A stretch of 64,000 bases of DNA from Brevundimonas sp. (GTDB lineage: Bacteria > Pseudomonadota > Alphaproteobacteria > Caulobacterales > Caulobacteraceae): NCBI RefSeq assembly GCF_027484365.1, contig NZ_JAIXTC010000002.1, positions 21,567 to 85,566 of the forward strand, written 5' to 3'. This document shows, piece by piece, positions 9,306 to 18,373 of this stretch. Every line of letters starts with the position of its first letter. Within the stretch, counting starts at the first letter, position 1. A program made the translations under genes and the position numbers. Under the pieces are notes generated by a model. That model did no database searches, was not told the origin of the DNA, and saw only the letters and a list, made by a program, of their open reading frames with translations.

Positions 9306-10808
9306 ATGACCGACGCCCCCTCCGCTGCCGAAGCCCCCGAACCCATTCGTCCCGAAGCCCGAGGCCCCCGGGGCTTCGCCGACCGGCGCGGAGCCGAGGT
9401 CGCCCAGGAACGCCGGATCGTGCGCCAGGTGTCCGAGGTCTATGAGCGTTGGGGCTTCGAGCCGCTGGAGACCGGCGCCTTCGAATACGCCGACGCGCTC
9501 GGTAAATTCCTGCCCGACGCCGACCGTCCGAACGAGGGCGTCTTCGCCCTTCAGGATGACGACGACCAGTGGATGGCCCTGCGTTACGACCTGACCGCCC
9601 CGCTCGCCCGGTTCGCGGCCCAGTCGTGGGAGACCCTGCCCAAACCCTATCGCCGCTATGCCTTCGGCCCCGTCTGGCGCAACGAGAAGCCCGGCCCGGG
9701 CCGGTTCCGCGAGTTCGTCCAGTGCGACGCCGACACCGTCGGTTCGGACCGCCCGGAAGCCGACGCCGAGATCATCGCCATGGCCTGCGAGGGCCTGCAG
9801 GCGGCGGGTCTGGCCGAGGGCCAGGCCGTGGTCCGCGTCTCCAACCGCAAACTGTTCGACGGCCTGTTCGAGGCCGGCGGGATCACCGACCCGATCCAGC
9901 GCCTGACCGCCCTGCGCGCCATCGACAAGTTCGACCGCCTCGGCTGGGAGGGCGTGGCCGCCCTGCTGGGCGAGGGCCGTCTCGATGAAAGCGGCGACTA
10001 TACAAAGGGTGCCAATCTGCCCCTGGGCCTCGCCGCGACCATCGAGGCCTTCCTGGGCTCGGCCTCGGAAGGCACGCGGACCGAGACCCTGGACGCCATC
10101 GCCCGATCCGGCGCGCTCGGCGCGGCGGGCGAAGCCGCCCTTGAGGAACTGGCCGGCATCGACCGCGCCCTGACCGCCATGCGGGTGGATCAGACCACAG
10201 TCCGCTTCGACCCGACCATCGTGCGCGGTCTGGAATACTATACCGGCGCCGTCTTCGAGGCCGAGCTTCTGCTCGACACCGCCGACGACAGGGGCCGTCC
10301 GGTCCGTTTCGGCTCGATCGGCGGCGGCGGACGCTACGACGACCTCGTGGCCCGGTTCACCGGACAGTCGACGCCCGCGACCGGCTTTTCGTTCGGCGTC
10401 TCGCGGCTGGCGTCTGCGCTGCGGGCCGCGGGCCGGGCGGGCGAGGTCGCGCGCGGCCCCGTGGTCGTGATCGTCTTCTCCCAGGACGACATGCAATCCT
10501 ATCTCGACGCAGTGTCCGAGTTGCGGGCCGCGGGGATCGCCGCCGAACTCTATCTCGGTCGGGCGGGGATGAAGGCCCAGATGAAATACGCCGACCGGCG
10601 CAATGCTCCGGCAGTCGTCCTGCTGGGCGGCGACGAGATCGCCGCGGGTCAGGTGACGATCAAGGACCTCGACGCCGGTCGCGCGGCGGCGGCGGGTCTG
10701 GCCGACAACGAGGCCTGGAAGGCCGAGCGCCCCGGCCAGCAGACGGTCCCCCGCAGAGACCTCGTGCGAGCCATTCGCACCATTATCGAAGCTTCTTCGA
10801 GAATGTAG
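9306..10808 (+). CDS. hisS: Histidine-tRNA ligase
   Basis: Class II synthetase of 500 residues that charges tRNA-His. Visible motifs: the ALRYDLTAPLARF substrate loop, motif 2 with RNEKPGPGRFREFVQCD, the histidine-A motif IVRGLEYYTGAVFE, and motif 3 GGGGRYDDLV followed by GFSFGVSR. The C-terminal anticodon-binding domain covers roughly 400-490. The motif-2 region resembles the divergent alphaproteobacterial/eukaryote-like HisRS rather than the common bacterial form. The ATG at 9306 gives a Pro/Glu-rich leader of about 20 residues before the conserved PRGFADRR. It is upstream of a gene-free region with a candidate RNA. Confidence 0.95.
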   Translation: MTDAPSAAEAPEPIRPEARGPRGFADRRGAEVAQERRIVRQVSEVYERWGFEPLETGAFEYADALGKFLPDADRPNEGVFALQDDDDQWMALRYDLTAPLARFAAQSWETLPKPYRRYAFGPVWRNEKPGPGRFREFVQCDADTVGSDRPEADAEIIAMACEGLQAAGLAEGQAVVRVSNRKLFDGLFEAGGITDPIQRLTALRAIDKFDRLGWEGVAALLGEGRLDESGDYTKGANLPLGLAATIEAFLGSASEGTRTETLDAIARSGALGAAGEAALEELAGIDRALTAMRVDQTTVRFDPTIVRGLEYYTGAVFEAELLLDTADDRGRPVRFGSIGGGGRYDDLVARFTGQSTPATGFSFGVSRLASALRAAGRAGEVARGPVVVIVFSQDDMQSYLDAVSELRAAGIAAELYLGRAGMKAQMKYADRRNAPAVVLLGGDEIAAGQVTIKDLDAGRAAAAGLADNEAWKAERPGQQTVPRRDLVRAIRTIIEASSRM

Positions 10809-10899
10809 GTCGCCTGCGGATGTGTTATCGATGTTCAGTCATGAAACCGTCTGTTTTCGCCTTTGGTTTGATTGACTTGAACCGGCCCGAAGCGTCATT

Positions 10900-11029
10900 T
10901 GCACTCACTCGAACGGCGCGGCGCTGACAAGGCGCAGCCGCAGTTCGGAGGCGTTTCGGGGAGGAAACGTCCGCTCCTCAGAGAGCGTGAAAGCCCGCTG
11001 CGATGTATCCCCCGCAGCGGGCTTTTTCA
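10900..11029 (+). ncRNA. Candidate small RNA ending at an intrinsic terminator
   Basis: In the 378-bp gap between hisS and the M13 peptidase, the plus strand shows three consecutive stable hairpins and no convincing ORF. The first pairs GAAC...GTTC around a GCGGC/GCCGC core (about 10911-10946). The second pairs GGAG and CTCC outside GCGTTTC/GAAACGTC with a GGGGAG loop (about 10947-10978). The third is a strong terminator at 10986-11029. A TTGACT at about 10871 could be a -35 element. The 5' end is a guess, and the RNA could instead be a structured hisS 3' UTR. I could not match it to a named RNA. Confidence 0.4.
10986..11029 (+). terminator. Intrinsic terminator downstream of hisS
   Basis: GCCCGCTGCG pairs with CGCAGCGGGC around a GC-poorer loop and is followed by TTTTT; flanking GTGAAA and TTTCAC extend the stem. 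It would end hisS readthrough or the candidate small RNA. Confidence 0.85.
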
Positions 11030-11050
11030 CGTCTGGAGACCATCCCTGGA

Positions 11051-11090
11051 GCGCTATCGCTCGACGCGCGGCGTCTCGCTGCTTGAGCGC
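11051..11090 (+). repeat. 40-bp dispersed repeat, copy A
   Basis: Begins GCGCTATCGCTCG and ends CTCGCTGCTTGAGCGC. It differs at only two positions from copy C (42933-42972, minus strand) and at a few from copy B (29519-29558). The ends GCGCT/AGCGC are inverted. This copy sits between two opposing terminators in the hisS / M13 peptidase gap. Confidence 0.8.
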
Positions 11091-11109
11091 AATCTTCCGC
11101 GCAAAGATA

Positions 11110-11136
11110 AAGGCCGGAGCGGTCAGCCCCGGCCTT
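11110..11136 (-). terminator. Intrinsic terminator of the M13 peptidase gene
   Basis: On the minus strand AAGGCCGG pairs with CCGGCCTT, followed by TATCTTT. It lies about 50 bases past the peptidase stop codon; on the plus strand the same hairpin also ends in TTTT, so it could work in both directions. Confidence 0.75.
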
Positions 11137-11186
11137 TTGGTCATATTGGCGATTCTGATCGCCGCCCTTGGTCGGTTTGACGTCGC

Positions 11187-13307
11187 CTACCAGATGCGGA
11201 CCCGCTCTTCCGGCGTCAGATAGTAGCGCGTGCCCGGCTGGACATCGAAGGCCTCGTACCAGGCGTCGACATTGCGCAGCGGGCCGATCACGCGGAACTC
11301 GGACGGCGAGTGCGAATCGGTGGCGATCTGGTTCTTCAGGGCGTCGTCGCGATATTTCGCCTGCCAGACCTGGGCCCAGCCGAGGAAGAAGCGCTGGTCG
11401 CCGGTGAATCCGTCGAGGACCGGGGCCTCGGCGCCGTTCAACGACAGGTGATAGGCCTCCAGGCCCACGGCCACGCCCGAGGCGTCGCCGATGTTCTCGC
11501 CCATGGTCAGGCCGGGGTTGATGAAATGGCCGGCGATCGGCTCATAGCTGCCGTACTGGGCGCCCAGACGGGTGGTCAGGGCATTGAACGCAGCCGCGTC
11601 CGCCGGCGTCCACCAGTCGCGCAGCACGCCCTGGCCGTCGGACTTCCGGCCCTGGTCGTCGAAGCCGTGACCGATCTCGTGACCGATGACGCCGCCGATG
11701 CCGCCGTAGTTGACGGCCGGGTCCGCGTCCGGATCGAAGAAGGGCGGCTGCAGGATCGCGGCCGGAAAGACGATCTCGTTATTCGTGGAGTTGTAATAGG
11801 CGTTCACGGTCTGGGGCGTCATGCCCCACTCGGTCTTGTCGACCGGCGCATTCAGGCGGGCCAGGTCATACTCCCAGCGGAAGCGGCTGGCCCGTTCGCC
11901 ATTGCCGAACAGGTCGTCGGCGCGGACCTCCAGATCCGAATAGTCACGCCAGCGGTCCGGATAGGCGATCTTGACGGTGAAGGCCGCGAGCTTGGCCTGG
12001 GCCGCCGCCTTGGTCTCCGGACTCATCCAGCTGTAGCCCTCGATGCGGTGGCTCAGGGCGACCCGCAGGTTGGCGACCAGCTGTTCCATCTGGGCCTTGG
12101 ATTCGGCCGGGAAATACTCGGCGACATACTGGCGGCCGACGGCTTCGCCGAGGACCCCGTCAGCGAAGCTGATGCCCCGCTTGTCGCGGCTGCGTTGTTC
12201 CAGGGCGCCGGACAGTTCCCGCGACCGGAATTCCCACTGGGCGTCCGAGAAGCGCTGCGACAGGCGCGGCGCGGCCCGATCGACGGTCTGGAACGCCTGC
12301 CAGGCCTGCAGGGTCGCGACCGGCGTCTCGGCGTAGATGGCTGCGATCTTCGGCAGGGCGGTGTTCTGACGCACGATCAGGCGCGGAATGTCGCCCAGAC
12401 GCGCAGCCCCGAAATAGCCAGCCCAGTCGAAGCCCGGCGCGTCTGCGGCGAGGCGCTCGATCGTGTATTCGTTATAGGTCCGGTCGCGGTCGCGGCTCTC
12501 GGCGGGCGTCCAGTGGGCTTCCGCGATCGCGGTCTCCATGGCCACGATCGCGGCGGCGTTTCCGGCCGGATCGTCCCAGCCGATCATCTCCAGCATCCGG
12601 GCCACATAGGCCTGATACTTCACCTTCTTTTCGGCGAAGAGCGGCGACAGATAGTAGTCGCGGTTGGGCAGGCCGAGCCCCGACTGGCTGGTCGAGACGA
12701 CATAGCGGTCGGGGTTCTTCTGGTCGGTGGTGATTCCGGTCCCGAAGAAGGAGGCGCCCAGGCCGCCGATCGCGCCGCCCATATAGGCCGCCATGGCCTC
12801 ATGCGTTGAGGCGGCGCGGATGGCCGTCAGGTAGGGTTGCAGCGGCTGGGCGTCCAGCGCCTCGATCCGGGCCGTGTCCATATAGCTGCGATAGGCGTCG
12901 GCGATCTTCTGCTCGTCGGTGCCCGGCTGCAGGTCGGTGCGGGCGACCAGCGTCTCGATCATCGCCTTGACCCGGTTGTCCGACAGCTCGCGCAACAGGC
13001 CGAAGGAGATGCCGTAGCTGGAGCGGTCGGCCGGAATGATCGTGCGGGCCAGGGCCGCGCCATTGGCGAAACTATTGAAATTGTCTCCCGGCAGCACCGA
13101 CCGGTCCATGCCGGCGGTGTCGAAACCCCAGGTTCCGTAGTGCGGCGTTTCCGTGCTGCGATAGCCGGTGAACGGCGCGTCGCCGTCCTGGAAGATCGAC
13201 TGAACCGTGCAGGCCTCGTCGATGCATCCGTGGTCATGGTCCTGGGCGGAGGCGGCGGCAGGCAGCAGGAGCGCGCCGAGCGCAGCGCCGACAAGCAGAG
13301 ACTTCAT
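11187..13307 (-). CDS. Secreted M13 (neprilysin/PepO-like) zinc endopeptidase
   Basis: A 706-residue exported metallopeptidase that cleaves oligopeptides. The ATG at 13307 gives a clear signal peptide (MKSLLVGAALGALLLPAAASAQ) after an AGGAAA site; the longer frame upstream lacks this. Zinc ligands are His543 and His547 in HEIGH with catalytic Glu544, and the third ligand Glu604 in GENIGD. The substrate-binding NAYYN motif occurs near 500. The N-terminal half is the large helical peptidase_M13_N domain. The C-terminus ends VRIW and lacks the Cys seen near the end of animal neprilysins. It likely works in the periplasm. A terminator and 40-bp repeat follow. Confidence 0.94.
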   Translation of the reverse strand: MKSLLVGAALGALLLPAAASAQDHDHGCIDEACTVQSIFQDGDAPFTGYRSTETPHYGTWGFDTAGMDRSVLPGDNFNSFANGAALARTIIPADRSSYGISFGLLRELSDNRVKAMIETLVARTDLQPGTDEQKIADAYRSYMDTARIEALDAQPLQPYLTAIRAASTHEAMAAYMGGAIGGLGASFFGTGITTDQKNPDRYVVSTSQSGLGLPNRDYYLSPLFAEKKVKYQAYVARMLEMIGWDDPAGNAAAIVAMETAIAEAHWTPAESRDRDRTYNEYTIERLAADAPGFDWAGYFGAARLGDIPRLIVRQNTALPKIAAIYAETPVATLQAWQAFQTVDRAAPRLSQRFSDAQWEFRSRELSGALEQRSRDKRGISFADGVLGEAVGRQYVAEYFPAESKAQMEQLVANLRVALSHRIEGYSWMSPETKAAAQAKLAAFTVKIAYPDRWRDYSDLEVRADDLFGNGERASRFRWEYDLARLNAPVDKTEWGMTPQTVNAYYNSTNNEIVFPAAILQPPFFDPDADPAVNYGGIGGVIGHEIGHGFDDQGRKSDGQGVLRDWWTPADAAAFNALTTRLGAQYGSYEPIAGHFINPGLTMGENIGDASGVAVGLEAYHLSLNGAEAPVLDGFTGDQRFFLGWAQVWQAKYRDDALKNQIATDSHSPSEFRVIGPLRNVDAWYEAFDVQPGTRYYLTPEERVRIW

Positions 13308-13472
13308 GGGGATTTCCTGGGGTTCCGGATCGTCGCCGCGCAGGTGTCGCGGGTTCGGCACGGACCCTACGCCGGGTCCGCCCGGTGTCGCCTTAAAAAA
13401 AGTTCATGAATCCCGGCTCGGCGCTCGCCACGGGACGGCTTTAGGGTGACGATCATCCAGCAAGGAGATCGA

Positions 13473-15302
13473 ATGGCGGGCGGACACGGCGGCGGCGACT
13501 ACAAGGACCTGGTGGTCTTCCTCGCGGCCGCGGGTGTGGTCGTGCCCCTGTTCAATCGCTGGAAGATCAGTCCCGTTCTGGGCTTCCTGGCGGCCGGGGT
13601 GCTGCTGGGACCGGACGGGCTCGGCCGTTTCGCGCCTGTCGTCCCCTGGCTCGGGTGGTTCACCATCGACGACGCCGACCAGCTGGCCCAGCTGTCGGAG
13701 CTGGGGGTGGCCTTCCTTCTGTTCATGATCGGGCTCGAACTGTCCTGGGAGCGCCTGAAGGCGATGCGCAAGCTCGTCTTCGGCTTCGGCATGATGCAGG
13801 TCGTCCTCTGTGCTGCCGTTCTGGCGGGCGCCTTCATGCTGCTGGGCCAGCCGTTGGCCGGCGCGGCGGTCCTCGGCATGGGACTGGCCCTGTCGTCGAC
13901 GGCGGTGGTTCTGCCGGTCATGGCCGAACGGGGACGGATGCGCGGCGTGGTCGGCCGCGCCACCTTCGCCGGCCTGCTGGCCCAGGATCTCGCCGTCGCG
14001 CCCATCCTGATCACGGTTACGGTGCTGACGACCCTGTCGGCGGCCGGAGGCGATCTGTCGCCCGCCGTCCTCGGCCCGGCCCTGCTGACGCTGGCGCCCG
14101 CAGCCATCGGCCTCGCCCTGATCGTCCTCGTGGGCCGTCTGGGCCTGCGCCCCCTGTTCCGGTCGGTTGCGAAGAGCCGGACCAAGTCCGGCGGCGGCAG
14201 TCAGGAGCTGTTCGTCGCCCTCTGTCTGCTGGTCGTCGTCGGCGCCGGTGTCGCCGCCCAGGCGTCCGGCCTGTCGATGAGCCTCGGGGCCCTGATTGCG
14301 GGCATCCTTCTGGCCGAGACCGAGTATCGCCGCGAGATCGAGATCAATATCGAACCCTTCAAGGGCCTGCTGCTGGGCGTCTTCTTCGTCGGCGTCGGAA
14401 TCGGTCTGGACCTCGACGTCGTAGCGGCCGAGCCGGTTCTGGTCTTCGGCCTCGCCCTCGGCGTCATCGCCATCAAGGCGGTTCTGATCTTCGGTCTGGC
14501 GCGGGCCTGGGGGCTGTCCGCCCGCGCAGCCATCGAGACCGCTCTCGTGCTCGGTCCAGCCGGGGAGTTCGCCTTCGTCATCGTCAACACAAGTCTTGTG
14601 GACGGCGTGGCGACGCCGGCCTTCACCCAGGCCGTGCTGGTCGCCGCGACCATCAGCATGTTCGCCGTGCCCCTGGCCGCCATGCTGGGCCAGCGGCTGG
14701 CGAAGTCCGCTCCGACCTCGCCGGCGCCCGCGGTCGCGTCCGGCGCCGAGCCCGATGCGAAGGCCGCCTCGGTCCTGATCGTCGGCTTCGGCCGGGTGGG
14801 GCGTCTCGTCGCCGAGATGCTGGCCGAGCATGGACAGGACTTCATCGCCGTGGACACCGACCCCTCAACCGTCGCCGCTGGCCGACGCGACGGCCATGAC
14901 GTGTCCTACGGCGATGCGGCGCGACCGGAGATGCTGTCCCTGTGCGGCATCGGGACGATCAAGGCCCTCGTCGTCACCATGGACGCCCCGACGAAGGTGG
15001 ACGAGGTGGTCATCGCCGCCCGCGCCCTGCGCGACGATCTGGTCGTTATCGCCCGCGCCCGCGACGATCGGCATGCCGCCCGCCTTTACGGGCTCGGCGT
15101 CACCGACGCCGTGCCGGAAACGACCGAGGCCAGCCTTCAACTGGCCGAGAACACCCTGGTCGATCTCGGCGTGCCGATGGGTCTGGTGCTCGCCTCGATC
15201 CACGAGCGGCGCGACAAGTATCGGGCGGTGTTTCAGGCGGCCATCCCAGAGGACCGACGCCACCGCAAGACCAGGGCGCTTCGGGCCAACCCGAAGCCTT
15301 AA
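13473..15302 (+). CDS. Kef-type monovalent cation:proton antiporter (CPA2) with TrkA-N domain
   Basis: Inner-membrane K+/H+ or Na+/H+ exchanger of the CPA2 family, 609 residues. About 12-13 hydrophobic segments span residues 8-405, including the family motifs LLFMIGLEL and GPAGEFAFV. A soluble NAD-binding RCK/TrkA-N domain follows (about 435-560) with the Rossmann loop VGFGRVGRLVAEML. The ATG at 13473 has AAGGAG eight bases upstream; a GTG at 13446 would add nine residues. KefB and KefC need glutathione-linked gating; no KefF/KefG partner is visible here. It is divergent from the peptidase, with about 165 bp between starts. Confidence 0.9.
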   Translation: MAGGHGGGDYKDLVVFLAAAGVVVPLFNRWKISPVLGFLAAGVLLGPDGLGRFAPVVPWLGWFTIDDADQLAQLSELGVAFLLFMIGLELSWERLKAMRKLVFGFGMMQVVLCAAVLAGAFMLLGQPLAGAAVLGMGLALSSTAVVLPVMAERGRMRGVVGRATFAGLLAQDLAVAPILITVTVLTTLSAAGGDLSPAVLGPALLTLAPAAIGLALIVLVGRLGLRPLFRSVAKSRTKSGGGSQELFVALCLLVVVGAGVAAQASGLSMSLGALIAGILLAETEYRREIEINIEPFKGLLLGVFFVGVGIGLDLDVVAAEPVLVFGLALGVIAIKAVLIFGLARAWGLSARAAIETALVLGPAGEFAFVIVNTSLVDGVATPAFTQAVLVAATISMFAVPLAAMLGQRLAKSAPTSPAPAVASGAEPDAKAASVLIVGFGRVGRLVAEMLAEHGQDFIAVDTDPSTVAAGRRDGHDVSYGDAARPEMLSLCGIGTIKALVVTMDAPTKVDEVVIAARALRDDLVVIARARDDRHAARLYGLGVTDAVPETTEASLQLAENTLVDLGVPMGLVLASIHERRDKYRAVFQAAIPEDRRHRKTRALRANPKP

Positions 15303-15492
15303 CCAGAAACACGACCCATTTTGGTCATCGTTCCGTGATGAAAGCCCGGGTTCCCCCCGGGGCCCGGCGTTCTGCGGGTCGCTTGCTCGCGTCCGCAATC
15401 ATCGGCGTGACCGATCCAGTCACTGCCCCTTCTGTCCATCTGTTTCGCGGATCCCCCCGCCGTGAAGCGTCAGCTACAGAGTATTCGTGTTC

Positions 15493-16143
15493 ATGCGTGA
15501 GTCCGCGTCGACCGCCACCCTTTCCGCCACCGAAGCCCAGCCCCGGCTGAACCGCCGCCAGGCCGCCAAGGTGCGTACGCGCCAGAAGGTGCTCGACGCC
15601 GCTCGCGGTCTCTTCGCTGAACGGGGCTACGAGCCCGCCACGATCCGCGACATCGCCAAGGGCGCCGGCATGTCCACCGGCGCCGTGTTCGCCAACTTCC
15701 AGGACAAGGCCGAACTGTTCGAGGCTGTCCTCACCGAGGACATGGCCGGTCTGGCCGAGGTCATGCTGAACGGCGCCGGCGACGGCTCCACGCGTGATCG
15801 CCTCGTGAACGCCCTGACCGCCGGATATCACGGATCGATCGACCAGCTGCCGCTGTTCCAGGCCATCGTCGCCCGCTCGTGGTTCCAGCCCGTTGCGGCC
15901 GAGACCCGCCAGCGCGCTGCGACGCAAGGCCTGACCGACGTCATTTCCGACATCCTGCGCGCCGGCATAGGCGCCGGCGAGATCCGTCAGGACGCCGACA
16001 TCGCCCTTCTGACCGAACTGACCTGGGACGCCTATCTGTCGAACTACCGTCGCGCCGCCTACGACGGCTGGACCGTGGACCAGCTGGCGGACCACATCGG
16101 CCGCCAGGTCGACACCCTGCTGGCCGGCGTCAGCACGAAGTAA
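15493..16143 (+). CDS. TetR family transcriptional regulator
   Basis: A 216-residue DNA-binding regulator. The N-terminal helix-turn-helix (about 30-75) reads ATIRDIAKGAGMSTGAVFANFQDKAELF, the canonical TetR pattern. The C-terminal ligand-binding domain is helical and does not match a ligand class I recognise. The ATG at 15493 was preferred over a GTG six bases earlier. It stands alone in a 190-bp-spaced slot after the Kef gene and converges, 15 bases apart, with the Rieske oxygenase gene; its targets are not evident. Confidence 0.9.
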   Translation: MRESASTATLSATEAQPRLNRRQAAKVRTRQKVLDAARGLFAERGYEPATIRDIAKGAGMSTGAVFANFQDKAELFEAVLTEDMAGLAEVMLNGAGDGSTRDRLVNALTAGYHGSIDQLPLFQAIVARSWFQPVAAETRQRAATQGLTDVISDILRAGIGAGEIRQDADIALLTELTWDAYLSNYRRAAYDGWTVDQLADHIGRQVDTLLAGVSTK

Positions 16144-16158
16144 CTGTCCGGGAGAGGC

Positions 16159-17271
16159 TCAGCTCTTCCACTTCAGAACCGCCGGCTTGACCGGGTTTGA
16201 AAAGCCGCGCCCCTCAGCGCGGCTTTTCTGCCATTCGCGCTTGAGCTGCTGATACCATTTCGCCTGTTTGTCGGCGTCGTCGATCCAGATCAGGGCCGGA
16301 TCGTAGCGCAGTCCTTCGTTCTGCAGGTTCACCATCCCGCCGTCCTGTTTCAGGAAGGCCACGACCCCCATACGCAGGAAGGGTCTGGCGAGACCGAAGA
16401 CCCAGTGGTCCGACCAGAAGATCTGGGTGATCCGCGTTTTCGTCGCGGTGACCGGCGTCAGACAGGTCAGGGCCAGGACCTGCTTCTCCCCCACCTGGAT
16501 ACGTTCCCAGCGATAGCCCGGGAGGCGGAAGGTGATCTCGGTCGCGGGCGTCCCGCCCAGGATCCTGTAGGCGCGGGAGTTCGACGACGGCGCGTGCCTC
16601 ACCATGGCGAAGCCCAGCTCACGCGGCTCGAACGCCTTCGACTTCTCGTGCATCGACTGTTCGGAGCGCCACCACCACTGCTGGTGCACAAAGGGGCCGT
16701 GGGCGGGGTCCATCAGTCCGACCACGGCGTGGTCGATATGGCTGTCGAAATCCATCCATTCGACCAGTTTCGCGTCGCCGCCGACGACGCCCGGGAAGGT
16801 CGGGGGCGGATGGTCGGGCTCGGCGTCCGAGCGCGGGTCGGAGCGGACGAAGACGAACACCATTCCCTGGCTCTCGACCACCGGATAGGACCGCACCCGG
16901 ACCCGCTCGACCTCGAACGGCTGTTCGTCGACGAGCGAGGGAATGGCGGCGCAGACCCCGTCAGTGCGGAAACGCCAGCCGTGGTAGCAGCACTCCACCG
17001 TCTCGGGCTCGCCCGGCTTCTGCACCAGCCGCCCGGCCGACAGGGGGGCGGCGCGGTGCGGACAGATGTCGCGCATGGCATAGACCTGGCCGTCGCGACG
17101 GCGTCCGATCAGAACCGGCTCGCCCAGCAGTTCGTAGCGCTTCAGCGAGGCCTCGCCGACGTCGCGCGACAGGGCGGCGAAATACCAGGTGTCGAGCACG
17201 AAGCCCTGGCCGAACGCGGCGGGCGGGGCCTTGGCTTCAGGTGAATTCATCAGACTGTCGGCTGGGGTCAT
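16159..17271 (-). CDS. Rieske non-heme iron oxygenase, alpha-subunit type
   Basis: A 370-residue oxygenase. The N-terminal Rieske domain binds a 2Fe-2S cluster through Cys70/His72 (CPH) and Cys94/His97 (CCYH). The C-terminal catalytic domain carries the mononuclear iron site in the His-rich stretch DHAVVGLMDPAHGPFVHQ. It resembles single-component aromatic-ring or sterol-type hydroxylases (vanillate demethylase / pheophorbide oxygenase superfamily); no reductase gene is adjacent. Two starts are possible, 17271 (MTPADS) and 17250 (MNSPEA); I chose the first. It is divergent from an exported hydrolase gene. Substrate unknown. Confidence 0.88.
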   Translation of the reverse strand: MTPADSLMNSPEAKAPPAAFGQGFVLDTWYFAALSRDVGEASLKRYELLGEPVLIGRRRDGQVYAMRDICPHRAAPLSAGRLVQKPGEPETVECCYHGWRFRTDGVCAAIPSLVDEQPFEVERVRVRSYPVVESQGMVFVFVRSDPRSDAEPDHPPPTFPGVVGGDAKLVEWMDFDSHIDHAVVGLMDPAHGPFVHQQWWWRSEQSMHEKSKAFEPRELGFAMVRHAPSSNSRAYRILGGTPATEITFRLPGYRWERIQVGEKQVLALTCLTPVTATKTRITQIFWSDHWVFGLARPFLRMGVVAFLKQDGGMVNLQNEGLRYDPALIWIDDADKQAKWYQQLKREWQKSRAEGRGFSNPVKPAVLKWKS

Positions 17272-17413
17272 GCGCGGATGATAGAGGCTGGTATCGCTTT
17301 CGTCATTGTCCGAGGAAATTCGTCGGGGCAGGTTGCGTCCTGCATCCGTTCGCACGACCTGTGACGACAAGGGACCAGAACGCCGGACGGGCCGGCCCAG
17401 GGAAACGCATTTC

Positions 17414-18373
17414 ATGAACAGCCAGATCCTCACCGGCCTCGTCGCCGCCCTCGGCCTCATGGCCAATTTCGCCCTCGTCGGCCCGGCGAGCGCCCAGGAC
17501 GGCCATGCCGCCCATGCCGCAGACCACGGCCATCATCACGCCGACTTCGAATCGACCCGCATGCACGTCCGTGTGGACGGCGAGGCCGGGCCCGGCGTGC
17601 GTGACATCATCCTGATCCCGGGCCTGAGCTCCTCCCCGGAGGTGTGGCAGGGCACGGTCGATCACCTGGGCAGCGGCTGGCGCGTCCACCGCATCCACAT
17701 CCAGGGCTTCGCCGGTGCACCGGCCGAAGGCAATGCCGAAGGTCCGGTCGCCGCCCCCGTGGCCGAGGAGATCGCCCGTTACATCGCTGAACAGAACCTC
17801 GATCATCCCGTCGTCGTCGGCCACTCCATGGGCGGCACCATCGGGATGATGCTGGCCGCGCGTCATCCGGATGCGGTCGGCAAGCTGATGGTCGTCGACA
17901 TGGTGCCGTTCATGGGGGCGATGTTCGGCGCCCCCGGCACGGACCCGACGGCCGAGAGCGTCGCTCCGATCGCCGATCAGATCTACGCCGGCATGAACGC
18001 CGCCTCGGACGAACAGTATCAGTCGATGGCCGCGGCCAGCGTGTCCGGCATGGTCAATACCGATGCGGCTCGGGCGGCGATCCTGGAGGATACGGCGTCC
18101 AGCGATCGCCGCGTCTCGGCCAATGCCTATCGCGAGCTGCTCGTGACCGATCTCCGGCCAGAGCTGGCGCGGATCAAGGCGCCGACCGAGGTGCTCTATA
18201 TCAAGTTCAACGTCCCAGGCATGACCGCCGAGGTCACCGACATGATCTACCAGGGCTCTTTCGCCACCCTGCCGGGCGCGGAGCTGAGGCGGATCGACGA
18301 CAGCGCCCACTTCATCTTCCTGGACCAGCCCGAGGCCTTCAACGCCCGACTGGACGCTTTCCTGGCCGAATGA
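17414..18373 (+). CDS. Exported alpha/beta-fold hydrolase
   Basis: A 319-residue protein with a signal peptide (MNSQILTGLVAALGLMANFALVGPASAQ) followed by a His-rich stretch (GHAAHAADHGHHH) that could bind metal. The hydrolase core has the nucleophile elbow GHSMGG, an oxyanion-side LIPGLSSS motif, and a C-terminal catalytic His in DDSAHFIFLDQP. The fold suggests an esterase or lipase-like role outside the cytoplasm; no specific substrate can be assigned. The start at 17414 is set by the signal peptide. The stop overlaps the next gene by four bases (ATGA), so the two are coupled. Confidence 0.9.
   Translation: MNSQILTGLVAALGLMANFALVGPASAQDGHAAHAADHGHHHADFESTRMHVRVDGEAGPGVRDIILIPGLSSSPEVWQGTVDHLGSGWRVHRIHIQGFAGAPAEGNAEGPVAAPVAEEIARYIAEQNLDHPVVVGHSMGGTIGMMLAARHPDAVGKLMVVDMVPFMGAMFGAPGTDPTAESVAPIADQIYAGMNAASDEQYQSMAAASVSGMVNTDAARAAILEDTASSDRRVSANAYRELLVTDLRPELARIKAPTEVLYIKFNVPGMTAEVTDMIYQGSFATLPGAELRRIDDSAHFIFLDQPEAFNARLDAFLAE

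Noticed and set aside
10940..10990. Resemblance of GAGGAAAC-TCC to the RNase P RNA core
   Set aside because: RNase P RNA would need about 350-400 nt and the distal conserved ACAGAA region; neither is present, and the space before the terminator is too short.
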